In this document: piece after piece, positions 47,576 to 60,633 of the stretch
How the letters are laid out: each line of letters opens with the position of its first letter
Numbering within the stretch: the stretch's first letter is position 1
Assembly: GCF_004193775.1 (NCBI RefSeq)
Contig: NC_041005.1
Span: 11,472,501 to 11,536,500 of the forward strand
Reading direction: 5' to 3'
DNA from: Glycine soja
Lineage: Eukaryota; Streptophyta; Magnoliopsida; Fabales; Fabaceae
Length of the DNA: 64,000 bases
Program-made: the position numbers and the translations under genes
Notes under the pieces: generated by a model
The model's database searches: none
What the model saw: the letters and a program-made list of their open reading frames with translations, nothing else
What the model was told of the DNA's origin: nothing

Positions 47576-48424
47576 GTATGTTCTTTCCTTGCTTTCAATT
47601 TTGGAAAAGCTTAAAATTTTGAAACTCTTGAAATGAAATTTGCCCAAAAAAACAAAAAAAAAACTAATTGGAACTGGTGCTAGTTCAGCTTGATTTATAA
47701 CCCCATTCTTGGGCAAACAAATAGGGTTGTCATTTTATTATTATTTTGAAAATTTCAACTTGCTTAAGCTGTGGATCTTTGACTTCAGTTGGAGATTTTG
47801 AGTTGTTTTTTTAACCTCTTTTCAGATGATGTTGAGTGAATGCTACTACCCTTTAAGGTACAAAACCTCTGTCTTTGTCAGAGTAGATTTAAAGTTTCTA
47901 TTTTTATTTTTATTCATTTTTGTTTTTGGATTATTGGTGTGGTAGACTTTGTGATCCGGGGGTTTGTTATCTTGTTCGGTTCAAAGATTTAATGGGGTTA
48001 GGTTATCTGAGAATTTAATTGATGGGCTTTATTTTTTGTTTGATTTTGCCTGTTGCTTAGTGTTATTGCTTTATCAGCGGTTATTCCTTGAATAAAAGAA
48101 TATCTGTGTTTGTTCATCTCACTAATCAGATGCTGAAGGTTCGTTTTGGTGTTCCCTGCAGGTTTTTGACTTCATAGCTGGCGAATTTCTTGCACTTTGC
48201 TTGGTTTTTGTCTCTTGACTGCTTGTGTTCTTCGGTTGGGATGAAAGATGATGAAGACTTCGGTTTGATTTTACAATAATAGGATATTGGTATTCAGTGA
48301 AGTTAACATTTGAGATACAGAACAAGAGAAAAGAAAATTTGGTGTAACTTTTCTGATTTGTTGGCCTGGGATTGTAGAGGAGTTTGGTTGAAATCTGATC
48401 AGGGTTATTGTTTACTGATTTTCG

Positions 48425-49261
48425 ATGGATTCAATTCAAAATAAAGTTTATTACTGCTGTGTTTCTAAGGGTAACAATGTCCTGTATGTGTATGGTGGTG
48501 GAGACCAAGAAGTTGAGAAAGTTGCAGTCTTGTGCTTGGAGAGGGCTCCTCCTTTCCACAGGTGGTATTTTGAGACAATAGGTAAAAGAACTTTTGGGTT
48601 TTTTATGGAAGATGGGTATGTTTACTTCACAATTGTTGATAAAGGTCTTGGTAACCCGGTTGTTCTTTGGTTTCTGGAGCATGTTCGAGATGAATTTAAA
48701 AAGCTAGCTAGAAAAGGTTCAAGAGGAATTTTGCCAAACATGAATTCAATTTACATTCAGGAAAAACTGGTTCCTGTCATTCGTGGTCTGATCACTTCAT
48801 TGGAGAGTGTTTCACATGGTGGTAGTAATTGGAGAGATGAAACTTCCTTGTCTTTTCAAGTGGATCTGTCTCCATCACCAAGTAATTTGAATGGACAAAT
48901 TGAAGGTGCTAGTTCAACAAAAGCCCCATTATTGGGAAAATCTAACAAGCCAGATAAGAAGAAAGTAAAAGATCATGTCATTGCTATGAGAGATGTTGAG
49001 TTGGAGGAGCATCAGAAATCTACAGATAGAGGAGCAAGGGTTGATTCATGCAATCTGGATGGTGTAAGCCAAGGTGGTGCTGGTGCATCAGTCTCTTTGC
49101 AAAAGGATATGGGTTCAATGAGGATGAGATCAGCCCCTCAAAACATTCGTAAGAAATGGTGGCGCCAAGTACGCATTGTTCTAGCTATTGATGCAGCTGT
49201 GTGTATATTACTATTTATCATCTGGTTAGTAATATGTCATGGTATATCCTGCATTCGATAG
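48425..49261 (+). CDS. PHYL1: Phytolongin (non-SNARE longin protein), PHYL1-like
   Basis: An intronless 278-codon ORF. Residues 1-120 form a longin domain (MDSIQNKVYYCCVSKGNNVL, APPFHRWYFETIGKRTFGFF, LGNPVVLWFLEHVRDEFKKL), like the N-terminus of VAMP7-type R-SNAREs. The middle (about 125-245) is hydrophilic and lacks a SNARE heptad motif; this replacement defines plant phytolongins. Residues about 250-272 form one C-terminal membrane anchor (IVLAIDAAVCILLFIIWLVI) preceded by a basic KKWWRQVR. It is therefore a tail-anchored protein facing the cytosol on endomembranes, thought to influence membrane trafficking. The ATG is the first in a good context after the leader introns. Nothing indicates damage. 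Confidence 0.92.
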   Translation: MDSIQNKVYYCCVSKGNNVLYVYGGGDQEVEKVAVLCLERAPPFHRWYFETIGKRTFGFFMEDGYVYFTIVDKGLGNPVVLWFLEHVRDEFKKLARKGSRGILPNMNSIYIQEKLVPVIRGLITSLESVSHGGSNWRDETSLSFQVDLSPSPSNLNGQIEGASSTKAPLLGKSNKPDKKKVKDHVIAMRDVELEEHQKSTDRGARVDSCNLDGVSQGGAGASVSLQKDMGSMRMRSAPQNIRKKWWRQVRIVLAIDAAVCILLFIIWLVICHGISCIR

Positions 49262-52200
49262 AATTCAAACTTCTTGTGTGACTCTGAAATTGAATCACTA
49301 TCATATTTGGAACTTGAGATTTTCCATGCATGATCTGATCAGCAACAGAAATTGGTTTCTTTGATGGGGCATGTAAATGGAAGTTACATACTGGTCATGT
49401 TGATTAGATCTTTAGTGCTATTTGCAGGCACGTGCTTCTTGTCACCCATATATAGGCATTTTACTTTATAAAGTCTACTGTACAGTTTCATTACTTTTAG
49501 ACATCTGTACTTGTATATGAATTTTGGGAAGATTTTAAAGGTTCTTGATTGGCCTGTTTCTATAGATTTTTTTCTAAATAGATAATTATTTTCTAATATA
49601 GAGATGACGAATATTCTCAAATCTCAAGTTGTATATGTAGAATAATTATGCCACCAAAATTCTTTAGGTATGTTTTGACCACCTCTTATAGCTTAGATAT
49701 TGTTGCTCATAAAATATATACTTTTAAGGTATATGTCTAAAGTAATTGAGTTTGGAGAACCAAAAACCATACATCAGAAGTTAAAAGAAAGTATGTAGAA
49801 TTATAAATCATTAAGTATACCATAGAAATGTAGCTATGTGAATTTTAAAATAATATTTTCAAACTAATGAATTATTCAAGATAGCATGTTCCACAACATT
49901 AAGTGAGTTTTATATAAGTTTTGTCGAATAGTATGGAGTGTCTTTAAAAGAGTATTAGGAAGTGTGCTACTAGCATTTCTCTTCTGCAAAAAAAAAAAAA
50001 AAGAGTAGAAAGAGTTGTTCCTGGTTTATCTATTCACTGTACAAGGAGCTCCTCCATTAAAGGCATATGAAATATGCTTAGCAGTTAACTGTAACTTGCT
50101 GATCATTGAAGACATTTGGCTTGAACAAAGAACATGATTTAGAATTTTCACACTACCGCCCTAGGCAAGAATCTCTAAAGTTGCAGCATGTATAAGAGCA
50201 ATGATAAATGTCCACCCCAAAATGGGCTGGATTGAGGTGGAAAAAAGAGAGATAAAAGAAGAAAGGTAGAGAAAGAGAATGATAGGTGTGATTGGTGATG
50301 TTATAGAAAAAGAAGAGATAAGAAAATGCATTAAAAATGAGAAGGAAGAGAAAGCAAGTGTATGTTGAGTATTTTCCCATGTATACTGAGATTGTGATTG
50401 TCTGCCTAGAATCCAGGCTAGTTTAGCAAAGTGAAAAGCAAGTTTAAATTCAATCTTAGAATCTTAGCAGTTGATGCTAATCTCTACATCAAGAAACAAA
50501 GGAATGAATATGCTATTAATAACCTTGCTATCAAGGTTAGTAAAAGGCATAAAAGAACTGCATTTTAAGTCCTAAACCAATACTAAAAGCATTGTATGTT
50601 AGGTAGTTTTGAAACCTCAACCCATATAAAAGATGGACTATTGGTCTTTCTCAGCCAGTACTGGCTCGCTCATAATATGCTTGCTTGAGTGATAAACTTG
50701 CAAAACACTGTTTCTTTTTCCTTGTTTTTTTTTTTCTTCAATAACACACACACACACACACCACTTTTGTAGCTTCTTTGTTGTAGTTGGGTGGATCAAC
50801 TTGCTTGTGTAGTTGAGAAATTTATATTTTCACCTCAGCTAAACCTTTCTTGATAATGCTAAACTTGTTGCTCGTGCCATTACCCCTTCATTTGATTGAT
50901 TCTTAAAGAGCATAGCTGGCTCTTGATTTGAAGCTCTATTTGGATTTTATCATCAAGCAGAAATTTCAAACCTATTTGTAGCTCTGATGTGAAATGTTTT
51001 TTTTTTTTTTTTTCATTTGATCTTCACATGGTTTTTTGTTCTTACCTCTTCTCTGTAGTAAAACGATTCCATGTAAAAATAAATAAATAAAGGTGCCATC
51101 AATTCAAAGAATACCCCATAGATTGAATCAAAATTTACCACAAAAAGTTGAACCAAATTATTGTGCCATCAATTCTAGGAAGAGCCCCATAGATTAGATC
51201 ATAATTTACCACATAAAGTTGAACCGATTTGTTGAAGGATTTGATTGGTATTGTCCATATATACCGTGATTATTGTCATGTATGCAAATGACAGAATTTA
51301 TAGGGTGGATTAACATTTTACATTTACCATTTCTTTTACCAGTTTCATCAGAAGAAAACAGTGTGTTGGCATGGTCAAATACGTCAGCAAAACCTTGCTC
51401 TTCTTATGTGACTGTCTGTCTTTTCTTTTGGCAAAGTTGTTATGCCTATGAAGAAGTCTGATTACTTGTGAATTTTGAATTACAAGTTAAAATATTCTTT
51501 TGGTGTTTTTGATGGTATGTTGTGTCTAACGTAAGAAGGATTCAAGGATTCTGAGATTACAAGTCTGTAACCAGTCAGAGAATAAATGTTATCATTTTCA
51601 TGATCATGACATCAATAAATTGAATTGGTTCATAAAAGCTCAAGGATAGTGTCATGTACAAAAATGTACTTTTTATCCTTTACTTTATTATGTTTTATTT
51701 TCTTCTCACAATTTTGTTATTTGTTTCAAATTTACTTAAAACTCACCAAATACTTTTTAATTGAGAACACCCTTAAAAATAATATTAGTGGAATTTGTTA
51801 TGAAATTGCATAGATATTGTAGAAACAGAGTTATGAATACAAAGAGTTGTAGATGTGATGTCTGTGTTGCACATATTTGATTATATTTTGTATTTATAAT
51901 AATTTGCAATGATAAAATTGAAAGAAAAAAAAGAGTTTGTAGAACAGATTTCGATTGAAGAAACAAATGTTAGAAATAAATTTTTCTTGATTATAAAATG
52001 TGAAATACGATAAAATAAAAAAACATTGAAAACTCTGTTAATTATTTTTTTATATTAAAATTTTTAAAAACGGTTGTATCTGTGACAATAGTTGGTAACA
52101 TGCTTTTATAATCGGCGAAATCTTTGAAATCTTCTTTTCTTTTTGTTTAATGAATTGGATGAAACGTCTCTGGATAATTTATTTTGTTGACCGATTCTCT

Positions 52201-54117
52201 CTAAAGACATAGTCAATTTGCTGAAATAAGTTTGATGCCTCGTAGCTTTATGTACTTTTGGTTTTACCATTTCAATGTTGAGTTGATTGCATGAAGAACC
52301 AACGCAATCGCTAAGACACCTGTCACATTTAATAATTTAGGTATCTAATCTTGGTGAAATTATTTATATATGTACAAATAATACTAGTCTTAAAAATAAT
52401 AGATGTAGCAAAAAAAAATAAAAATACTAGTCTTTAAACAGAGACAAGTAGAGCTGGGGGCCAAACCTTTGAGCATCAATAACGGTAGAATCTGAGATAA
52501 ATTTTTGGTGGGTATATATTTTTTTTCTTAAACAATAGTTACTTAAAAAAACTACTGTTTATAAAATTTGATTGTGGTCTCACATTCCTCTAATAATAGA
52601 AATTAGGCTTAATTAAGTTTTTAATTCCTAAATTTTGGACTAAATTTATTTGCTGTTTGTCCCTTGTTGATCGTCTTAATCACTTGAGGTTCATGTTCCG
52701 TCTAATAAGTCAGCATTCTTTTGTGCTTGCATTGTCCAAGGTGGATGCCTCATTTGACATGTTACTTGGTTTGAGGATGCTGCATCAATTGACATAAGTC
52801 TCTTTAAGGAAATTCTCCTTTTGAATTATTTATCACTATAGGACTTGGGGGGTCTGTTACTTTAAACTTTGGCTTCTCAAATTGCTGAATATCATAAACC
52901 ATTTTTTTGTCGAAAAATACCACTGCTTGAAACAATTTTCTTCTTTGCATGATCTCATAGTTTGAAGCCAAATTCATCTCTTGGTTAACTAAGGTATATA
53001 TATGCATTCCTTTGTCTCAACATTAAGTTTTGCTGTTTCATCTTCATCCTTTTCAATTGATCATAAGAGACTTTATTTTCGGGCCATACTTCACTTGACA
53101 TCTCTTCATTTAAAAGTGAAAGAGATCGATGAACTAATAAAATAAAATGCAATATATTATATAATTTGTATCAATTCTTTGGTTGCATCTTGAACAATAT
53201 TCATGCCAAAAGTTCTAGAAGAAATTGTATTTACAAATGTGACTAATAAAAAGTTCCAGATTGTTTCTAATTATAATATTGGTGTCAAAATTTGTATCTC
53301 CATAAAGCTATCTTGCCTTCTCTTTTACTTATCTCCATAAAGTTATCCTTTCTCTTCTATAAGTACTTTTAATCTAATTTGTTTTTTTTTAAGACCGCGT
53401 AACTTTAAAAATCAATATCAAATATATATTACATTTCATTGAAAAAAGTTAGTTATTAATGGAAAAATGTCAAATTTTCTTTTATCAATGTAACTTTTAT
53501 TTAACAAAATTTATATTGCTAATATAAAAGTATAAACTTATATCAATATAATGTAATATCTTAATATTTAATATACTAATAATATACATTTATTTTATAC
53601 TAATGAAATGGTTTATTAATATAATATTATTATTATATAATGTTAATATAAACCTACAATCTATATTAAAATTTTCAATTTTATCTAACGAAGAAAGAAA
53701 ATCTGAGGACATGCCACGTAAATTCCAGATTGTGCTTTGGACTGTGAATGTTGGACTTTGAAACTGGGTTCCAGGTTTCCAGCATGCCTTACAGATTTTA
53801 TTTATATTTATAATAAGAATCTAAGCAAATTCACAAGCGAAGCGTTAATTAGTATCATGTCTTTCCGACAAATTTTATAATAATAAACAGATCTTTTCTT
53901 TTCAAGGAGATCATCATATTAGTCTCACATCATACAGTACGTGTTCATTTACCTGCGTGAAGGACTTCTGTATAGAAAAAAAAACACTTTTGTGAAGATA
54001 AATGTTTTAAAATAAAAATTAAAAAGAAGTTCGGTCAGTTTTTTGCACTTTTTAAAGAAATTATAACTAGTTTGATTTTTATATAGGGCTAGTCTAATCT
54101 TAAAGCGGAGAAGCCAT
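49262..54117. other. Gene-free spacer downstream of phytolongin
   Basis: The 3' untranslated region of the phytolongin gene probably ends within a few hundred bases. Beyond it there is AT-rich DNA with an A-run (49988-50002), (AC)n at 50743-50762, T-runs, and a 70-bp duplication at 51093-51232. No frame looks like a real protein. Confidence 0.55.
51093..51232. repeat. 70-bp tandem duplication
   Basis: GTGCCATCAATTC starts at 51093 and 51163. Both copies continue with CCCATAGATT, AATTTACCACA and AAAGTTGAACC at matching offsets. Confidence 0.85.
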
Positions 54118-54668
54118 CAATTGAGGTATTTTTTTTTTTTAATGCAAGATGATTATCTCATTTCATTAAAAAGAACAACACAAATACAATAAAAAAAACA
54201 TCATAAAATGTATGGGACTAGCATAGAATCAAGACGCTCGAATTAACGAGTGAGTAACTAGATTGACTTATATGCGAACTAAACTCATAGATGAGTTGTA
54301 AACTAAGCTCAGTTTCTGTTTACGCATGGAAATAATGGATCACGTATCAGTAATGGACCAAGATGATGAAGATTTCATATTATCATACACTTGTTTGCAG
54401 TCGACTTCAAAACCAACATTTTGTAGGCCTAAGCCAATTTGTCCAGCAGATGGCTTTGAGAAGAGCAGCAGCCTCGACTTCTTGGATGGATGGAACTCAT
54501 GCATGGTAGGATGAGAGAGCAGTAACAAAATTACCTTGATCAGAGCAGTGTTACAGCCAAAGAAAGTGTGCCAATTGTTTTACCAAAAGGGCACGTAGTA
54601 GGGCATTGAACTCCTTTAGTAACCAGACAAGTCAGAAGACAGTCTCTCAATATACTCCCAATTGAGGT
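54118..54668 (-). mobile_element. 5'-truncated LINE with RNase H-like fragment and target duplication
   Basis: CAATTGAGGT at 54118-54127 is repeated at 54659-54668. A T-run after the left copy (54129-54140) is the minus-strand poly(A) tail. Minus-strand frames give a decayed RNase H-like (RVT_3) pattern with LGLQNVGFEVDCKQVYDNM (about 54424-54368) and, in another frame, a tail like ASPIHFM (about 54200). About 0.53 kb of the element remains. Confidence 0.75.
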
Positions 54669-55436
54669 CTAAAAACTATTTTTTACTTCTTATTGGTTTT
54701 TTAAATATAAAAACATTAGTAATTGCTTAATAATATTAACCTATTAAGATTATTAATAGTTATTTTGTTCTTAAAATAAGGTCCTTCATTCTATATTATG
54801 ATAGTATTTTGCTTAATTTATTTTAAAAATTTCATTTCTTTTTTTAAAAAAATGTTACGTGCAGTTCTAGGAATTAATGCTCTAAAAAATAAAGTGTATT
54901 TTTATTCATTGAAGAACATATAAAAAATAGATTTTAAATAAGTTAATTTTAGGATCTAAATCACAAAATCAAATAATGCATTACTCAATTTTGTTAACTT
55001 AACTAACTTATAAGCTAAAAAATTATAAAATTACTAAATAGCTCAAACTATATAGTTTTAAAATGGTTAAACCATTCACTTGTTATTTAATATAATTTCA
55101 CTATAATTTTTAGTAACTTACTGGTTGGTTCACCTACCTTAAACACTTATTTAATGGAAAATGATGGTGTGAAAATTGTAAATAATTTTTTAAAAGAATC
55201 TATACCTATCAAGCAATAATTTTCATTAGTGATTACATTAATAAATAAATGTTTAAGTATGAGACGTATAATTCATTTTGGATTGTAAATTTTTTTTAAT
55301 AAAAAAAGCAACTATAATTTTTAACTTAAGATAATTGTCTAAATATTGATGAAAATAGTGATAATAATTCCTATAGTAATATCCATTTTAACAATTTTTG
55401 TAAAAGTAATTTCGATAATAGTTTAGTTTATGATAA
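54669..55436. other. AT-rich spacer, nothing recognised
   Basis: No coding or structural feature was seen between the LINE fragment and the CACTA terminus. Confidence 0.6.
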
Positions 55437-55449
55437 CACTACTAGAATT

Positions 55450-55735
55450 TATAAATTTAACATCGCACGGTTAACATCGATTATTGAAAAAACCGATGTT
55501 AACAACAGCACGATGGCATTTTCGTAAATAATTTGAGTTAAGTAGCATTGATTTTGAAAAAATCGATGTTAACATGAGATCGTTAACATCGGTTATTAAA
55601 AAATCAATGTTAACGTCAATTGATTAACATCGATTTTTTCAAAACCGATGTTAACATGAGATTGTTAACATCGGTTATTTATAAAACTGATGTTAACCAG
55701 GTGATAACATCGATTTTCTTAAAAAAAATTGATGT
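55450..55735. repeat. Left subterminal repeats of the CACTA element
   Basis: Repeated decamers AACATCG(G/A)TT and their inverse AACCGATGTT in pairs 15-30 bp apart, able to form hairpins. Such arrays are known binding sites for CACTA transposases. Confidence 0.8.
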
Positions 55736-58700
55736 GTTGTACATGAATTAAAACCCAAAACCCTTTTTTTCCCCACGCCCTCAGTCTCGCAAACAAAGCC
55801 TTTCTCTTCTCCCTCACCCGCAAGACCTGTGACCGTCATTTACGACATGTCACCGTCGTCTCCTCCTCACCATCGTCGCCGCTGGGGTTCGTAACCACCG
55901 TTGGGGTTCGTTGATGCTGCAAGGTTGAACATCCTTCGTTGGAGTCTGACATCAACGCAAGGTACGTGTTTGCTTCTTTTTTCATTTTTGTGAGCTTTTG
56001 CAAGCTTCTTTTTTTTTTCAAAAGATGTTTTTATGTTATTGGGTCTTTGCAAGCTTGTTTTTTTTTTTCAATAAATTGGTGCAGTTTCAAACTAATAAAA
56101 CTTCCCTAATAATCCTTCATTGTCTTGTGATATGATATCAGTAGTTGAAGTTGCTACTATGACTACAAGTGAGTGTGAATTTTTGTGCTTATATAGATTA
56201 AAAAGTGAGACTTAGGGGGAAAAAATCGGATGCTATATTGGTTTGTTAACAGGTGGTTTAAACTGTGTGGATAGCCAGAGGTTTTCATTTTCACTAGCCG
56301 TATCTTAATTGACACATAGATATGTCTCCTTTGTCTTTATTCTTTTTCAAATTTGGCATGTAGGGTTTAAGGAGGTTGAGGTTAGTTTCTACTAATTATG
56401 AAAGATATGAGATGGTTTTCAGTCAACTTTGAACATGTTGAAGACTTGAAGTTGTTTCTGAATTTTGAATCTTTTACATGGTTTCAGCTGAGAAAACTAC
56501 CTTTTTGATATATTTATCAAATTCAATATAGCCTTTTATGGTTTGAACTTTGAAGTGTATTTTACCTTCAAGTTTATTGTAGTTGGTAATGCATAATAAT
56601 CAGAGGTTCTAGCACAATCTAGCTTTAGAGTGTTAGCTTAATGGGCGTATACTATCTCATAGTAAATTATCTCATGAATTTGTTATGGTTTCAATTTTGT
56701 TATTAATTATTAGTAGCATTGTTTGTTAGCAATATTTGCTGGTGTAGCCTATCAAGTGGTGAAGTTTTGACTTGATGCACAACTTTTAGGTTTTTTACAT
56801 TATTACATGGGTACATTTTTGTTCCATTGCATTGATTTGTTGGCATCCTATGCCAAACCTGTGCAATAATGTTATAATAAATAATCAAAAGTTTGTGATA
56901 GCTTAATATATTAAGAAATCTTTGGTCATGTGTTTTTCCTAAATTATATGGGATCTTACATTGGTGCCAAAACTAAAATTTATCTTTATCTTTATATATA
57001 TATAGGGTGCTGTTGGGGATCATCAGGCAAGTGAATTTTCCCTCAATCCCATTTTTCTATCTTTATGTTGGATTTTTGATGATGAATAGAGTTTTTTCTT
57101 GCTTATCTGCCCCCATACTTTTTTTATGTCTTGTTTGATGGGGGATGATGTTATTCACAATTAGAGTTATTCTGAAAGTGTCCTCTAATGTTCACAGTTC
57201 ATTTCCCCCTTTATCTCTGCTATTGTTGCCTCTGAAATTTACACTTTGGATACACATTTTCAACTAAGTCTCAGTGTATCACTACTCTTTTCATGTCAGA
57301 TTTGAAAAAAACACAGAACCTACTCCTTGTAGCTTTTGCTTAACGTATATCCATTATTGAAAAACACGTTTCCAAATTCACACTTAATTGATGGAAATGA
57401 TTCTTTAGTTAATATGCTTATTAATTTTAGATGATTTGTGGTTTATGACACTTTTTGAGGGTGAAAGGTTATTAAGTAGAGGCTTATGGTTTATCTGTCA
57501 ACTAAATTTATAAAAATGTTGTAGAGTATTTTAATTAAATAAAACTATTATTGAGGTGGCTAGCTAGTAAAGTGATATAAGGCTACACAGGGGTAGGACC
57601 CCGCAAGTTACTAAAATTTAGTTCAAGAGTCTTATTATAATTAATTAATTAGTTAGTTATGGCGAACACTTGTTGTCCCATTGATAATCTGTGTTGTTTC
57701 TTGCGGGAAGTAGCTGCAGAGGTGGTTCAAAAGTCGCAACCACGTGAAGCATCAGTTGTGTTTATTGAGGTATGATCGATTTCAAAACCTAGGATATTTT
57801 GTATAGAGTGATGATACAACATAATTGATACTTGAACTCTCTTTTGTTCTAAATACATCATTAACACTTGATATTCTTATTTGTCTTTTTTTTATCACAC
57901 CATTTACTTGTTATACTTGCATTTTTTTCTCTTTTATCTGTTTTTTACTATGATGTTCATAACTCATTTTTGTTTTGCATATGTGCTTAGGCGAATTTTA
58001 TAATGGACTAACCGGTGAACCCTGTAGGATTCATGGTTGGATTTTTCTATACTTCTATCTCCCACAAAATACATGCATAAATTAAGAGCCTAATACTTTT
58101 TTCTATTTTTCAATTTTCTGTTGAAACTCTAGAGCATACATTACATTCTAGCTGTCCAATTGGATTGTAGCAACACTTAACGCTAGTTCCAATTTTAATT
58201 GTGATTAATTAATAAATTAATTAGAAGAGCAGTTTAAGAAGGATTAATTTGTTATTAACAATGATAGTATTGTATGCAATTGAGTTGGAGAAATGAGTGG
58301 AATGATACCTGCCATGGCTTTGGCTAGTATGCACTAACATATAGATTGCCATGGCTTTGGCTCTTATTCGACTGGGAAAAATTTTTGGTAGAAGGAGACC
58401 TGGAACTGGGCCAGCCCCAAGAGCAAATGTTAAGACAAACCTGCATGAAATAAGTATAAATTAAGTGTTCATATGCCAACAATGTCTTCCTGGAAGGCTT
58501 GCATGCACCCATAGTCTAGAGTGACTATATTCGTAGAATCATAGTTGCATACTCACAGTAACATAGCACCAATAGAAAAGTACTAAGCTCCCATGTTTGA
58601 TACAAGTGAGGTTGCTCCTGTGGCTTGAAGGATCAATGCTATTTTCATTCTCATGCATCTTCTTGTTGTAACTATAATGATGTAATGATCTCTTAATAAA

Positions 58701-59151
58701 TGGGGAATGCTCTTTCCATTTTGTGTGCAGTTCAAGTTTGAAAGCAGATCAACTTTTGTTGCTACATTTGTGGTGTTTTGTGTCTTGTTGTGTAATTAAA
58801 TGATAGTTATTTCTTTATCGTAGGAGCCTTGCCTGTTGTCCCATATACGAATTTATAACAAGTCTGTGCTTGAGTAAGAAATCATGGTTGGCTTATGTTA
58901 CAAGGTTGGTGGCTGAAAGTTGTCAAGCAATTATCATTGGCAATTCATGTCCTTTTTGTCACGTGTTTTTATTAAGCTTGTGTGTGTGTCAACTGTCAAA
59001 TCCTTTAGGGTCCATTTTTTTTGGCTAGTCAATGTTTTATTAAGAAGGAAAGTATATATAAGGTATGCGTGCATGTAGCCAACATTTTTTTAGGTTTGAT
59101 TGTTTTTGAACAAATGCCAATATATAATCCAATGACCAAACAAATTAACCA
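55736..59151. other. CACTA interior, left of the copia insertion
   Basis: GC-richer patch at 55780-55970 (leader or exon-like, with CACCGTCGTCTCC runs) ending in a donor-like GGTACGTG. Further right is an exon-like segment near 57662-57768 (a 36-codon frame containing VVQKSQPREASVVF) followed by GTATGA. Neither matched a protein I know. These may be transposon exons or captured gene pieces. Confidence 0.4.
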
Positions 59152-59156
59152 GTAGG

Positions 59157-59322
59157 TGTGAATCCTGCAGGTTTTGATGATGTCGAAAAGAATTCACTTG
59201 ATAATGATTGTCATCATCAAAAAGGGGGAGAATGTAAATGTATGAATACATGATTTTGATGATGTCATAGAATAATCAAACAAGGTTGCTTTCAAGATTA
59301 CCTCCACAACACTTGTTGAACA
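59157..59322 (+). repeat. Collapsed 5' LTR of the copia element
   Basis: Both ends match the 3' LTR (TGTGAATC(C/A)TGCAGG at the start, a CACTTGT(T/C)(G/C)AACA end), but about 1.05 kb is missing after TTTCAAGATTAC, including the TATA box. Confidence 0.8.
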
Positions 59323-59368
59323 AGTGGTATCAGAGCAGGATTCTTATTTAAAAACTTCAAGAATAATT

Positions 59369-60633
59369 ATGGTCCCATCTAACTTTTCATTTCCTAAGGG
59401 AAATTCTATTAATAGGCCTCTTATGTTCAATGGTGAGGGTTATCACTATTGGAAAACCCAAATGCAGATCTTTATAAAAGCCATAGATTTAAATATATAG
59501 GAAGCCATCGAAATTGGTCCATTCATTCCTACAATGGTAGTGGGAAGTGCAACTATAGAAAAACCTAGAGAAGAATGGGACGATGATGAAAGAAGAAGGG
59601 TTCAATACAATTTAAAGGCAAAAAATATAATCACTTATGCATTAGGCATGAATGAATATTTTAGAGTCTCAAATTGTAAAAATGTAAAAGAAATGTGGGA
59701 TACATTACAAGTAACCCATGAAGGCACAACTGATGTCAAGAGATCAAGAATAAACACTCTCACACATGAATATGAACTGTTTAGAATGAATCAAAATGAG
59801 ACCATACAAGATATGCAAAAGAGATTTACACATATAGTTAATCATTTTGCATCACTAGGAAAAATATTTCCTAATGAAGATCTCATTAACAAAGTGCTAA
59901 GATGTTTAAGCAGACAATGACAACCAAAAGTAACAGCAACTGCATAATCAAGAGATCTTACTAACATGTTTCTTGCAACTCTCTTTGGAAAAATTCAAGA
60001 ACATGAAATGGAACTTATGAGACTCCATCAACATGAAGAAAATGACAAAAAGAATAAAGGAATTGCACTCAAAGCCTCATCATCTTCTATTCAAGAAGAA
60101 AGTGACAAAGAAGACTTGAATGAAATAGAAGAAGATGATGATTTCATATTTTTTATGAAGAGATTCAATAAGTTTCTGAGAAACAAAGGAAATCAAACAT
60201 AAATCCCAAGAAGAAAGGAGAAGATTCTTCCTTAGCCCCAAAATGCTATGAATGTGATCAGCCTAGGCACATGAGATTCGATTGTCCTGTCTTTAAAAAA
60301 AGAATGGAAAAATCCGACAAGAGAAATTTCAAAGAAAAGAAAGAAAAGAAAGCATACATCACTTGGGAAGATAATGACATAGATTCTTCAAGTGATTCAA
60401 AAAAGGAAATCATAAATCTGGGTCTCATGGCTAAAAACTGTGAAAGCAGAGAAGAGGTAATGTCTTCTAACTATGCCTTATTTATTTCTTTTGATGAACT
60501 CCAAGATGCATTCACTGATTTGCATAAAGAATCTGTCAAACTTGCCAAATTAGTTTCATTTTCTAAGAAAACTATTTCAAGTTTAGAAAAGGAAAATTTG
60601 AAATTAAATGAAGAGTTAGAAAATCTTATCTAA
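59369..60633 (+). pseudogene. Copia gag with UBN2-type domain and zinc knuckle, broken
   Basis: ATG at 59369 opens a frame with TAG at 59498-59500, a TGA at 59918-59920 and a TAA near 59945. The frame carries the gag core (NGEGYHYWKTQMQIF, EEWDDDERRRVQYNLKAKN, KEMWDTLQVTHEGTTDVK) of the UBN2/DUF4219 type. After a frameshift near 60200 a zinc knuckle CYECDQPRHMRFDC (C-x2-C-x4-H-x4-C, 60244-60285) follows, then a Lys-rich and coiled-coil-like segment ending at 60633. Gag would coat the element RNA. Confidence 0.85.
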
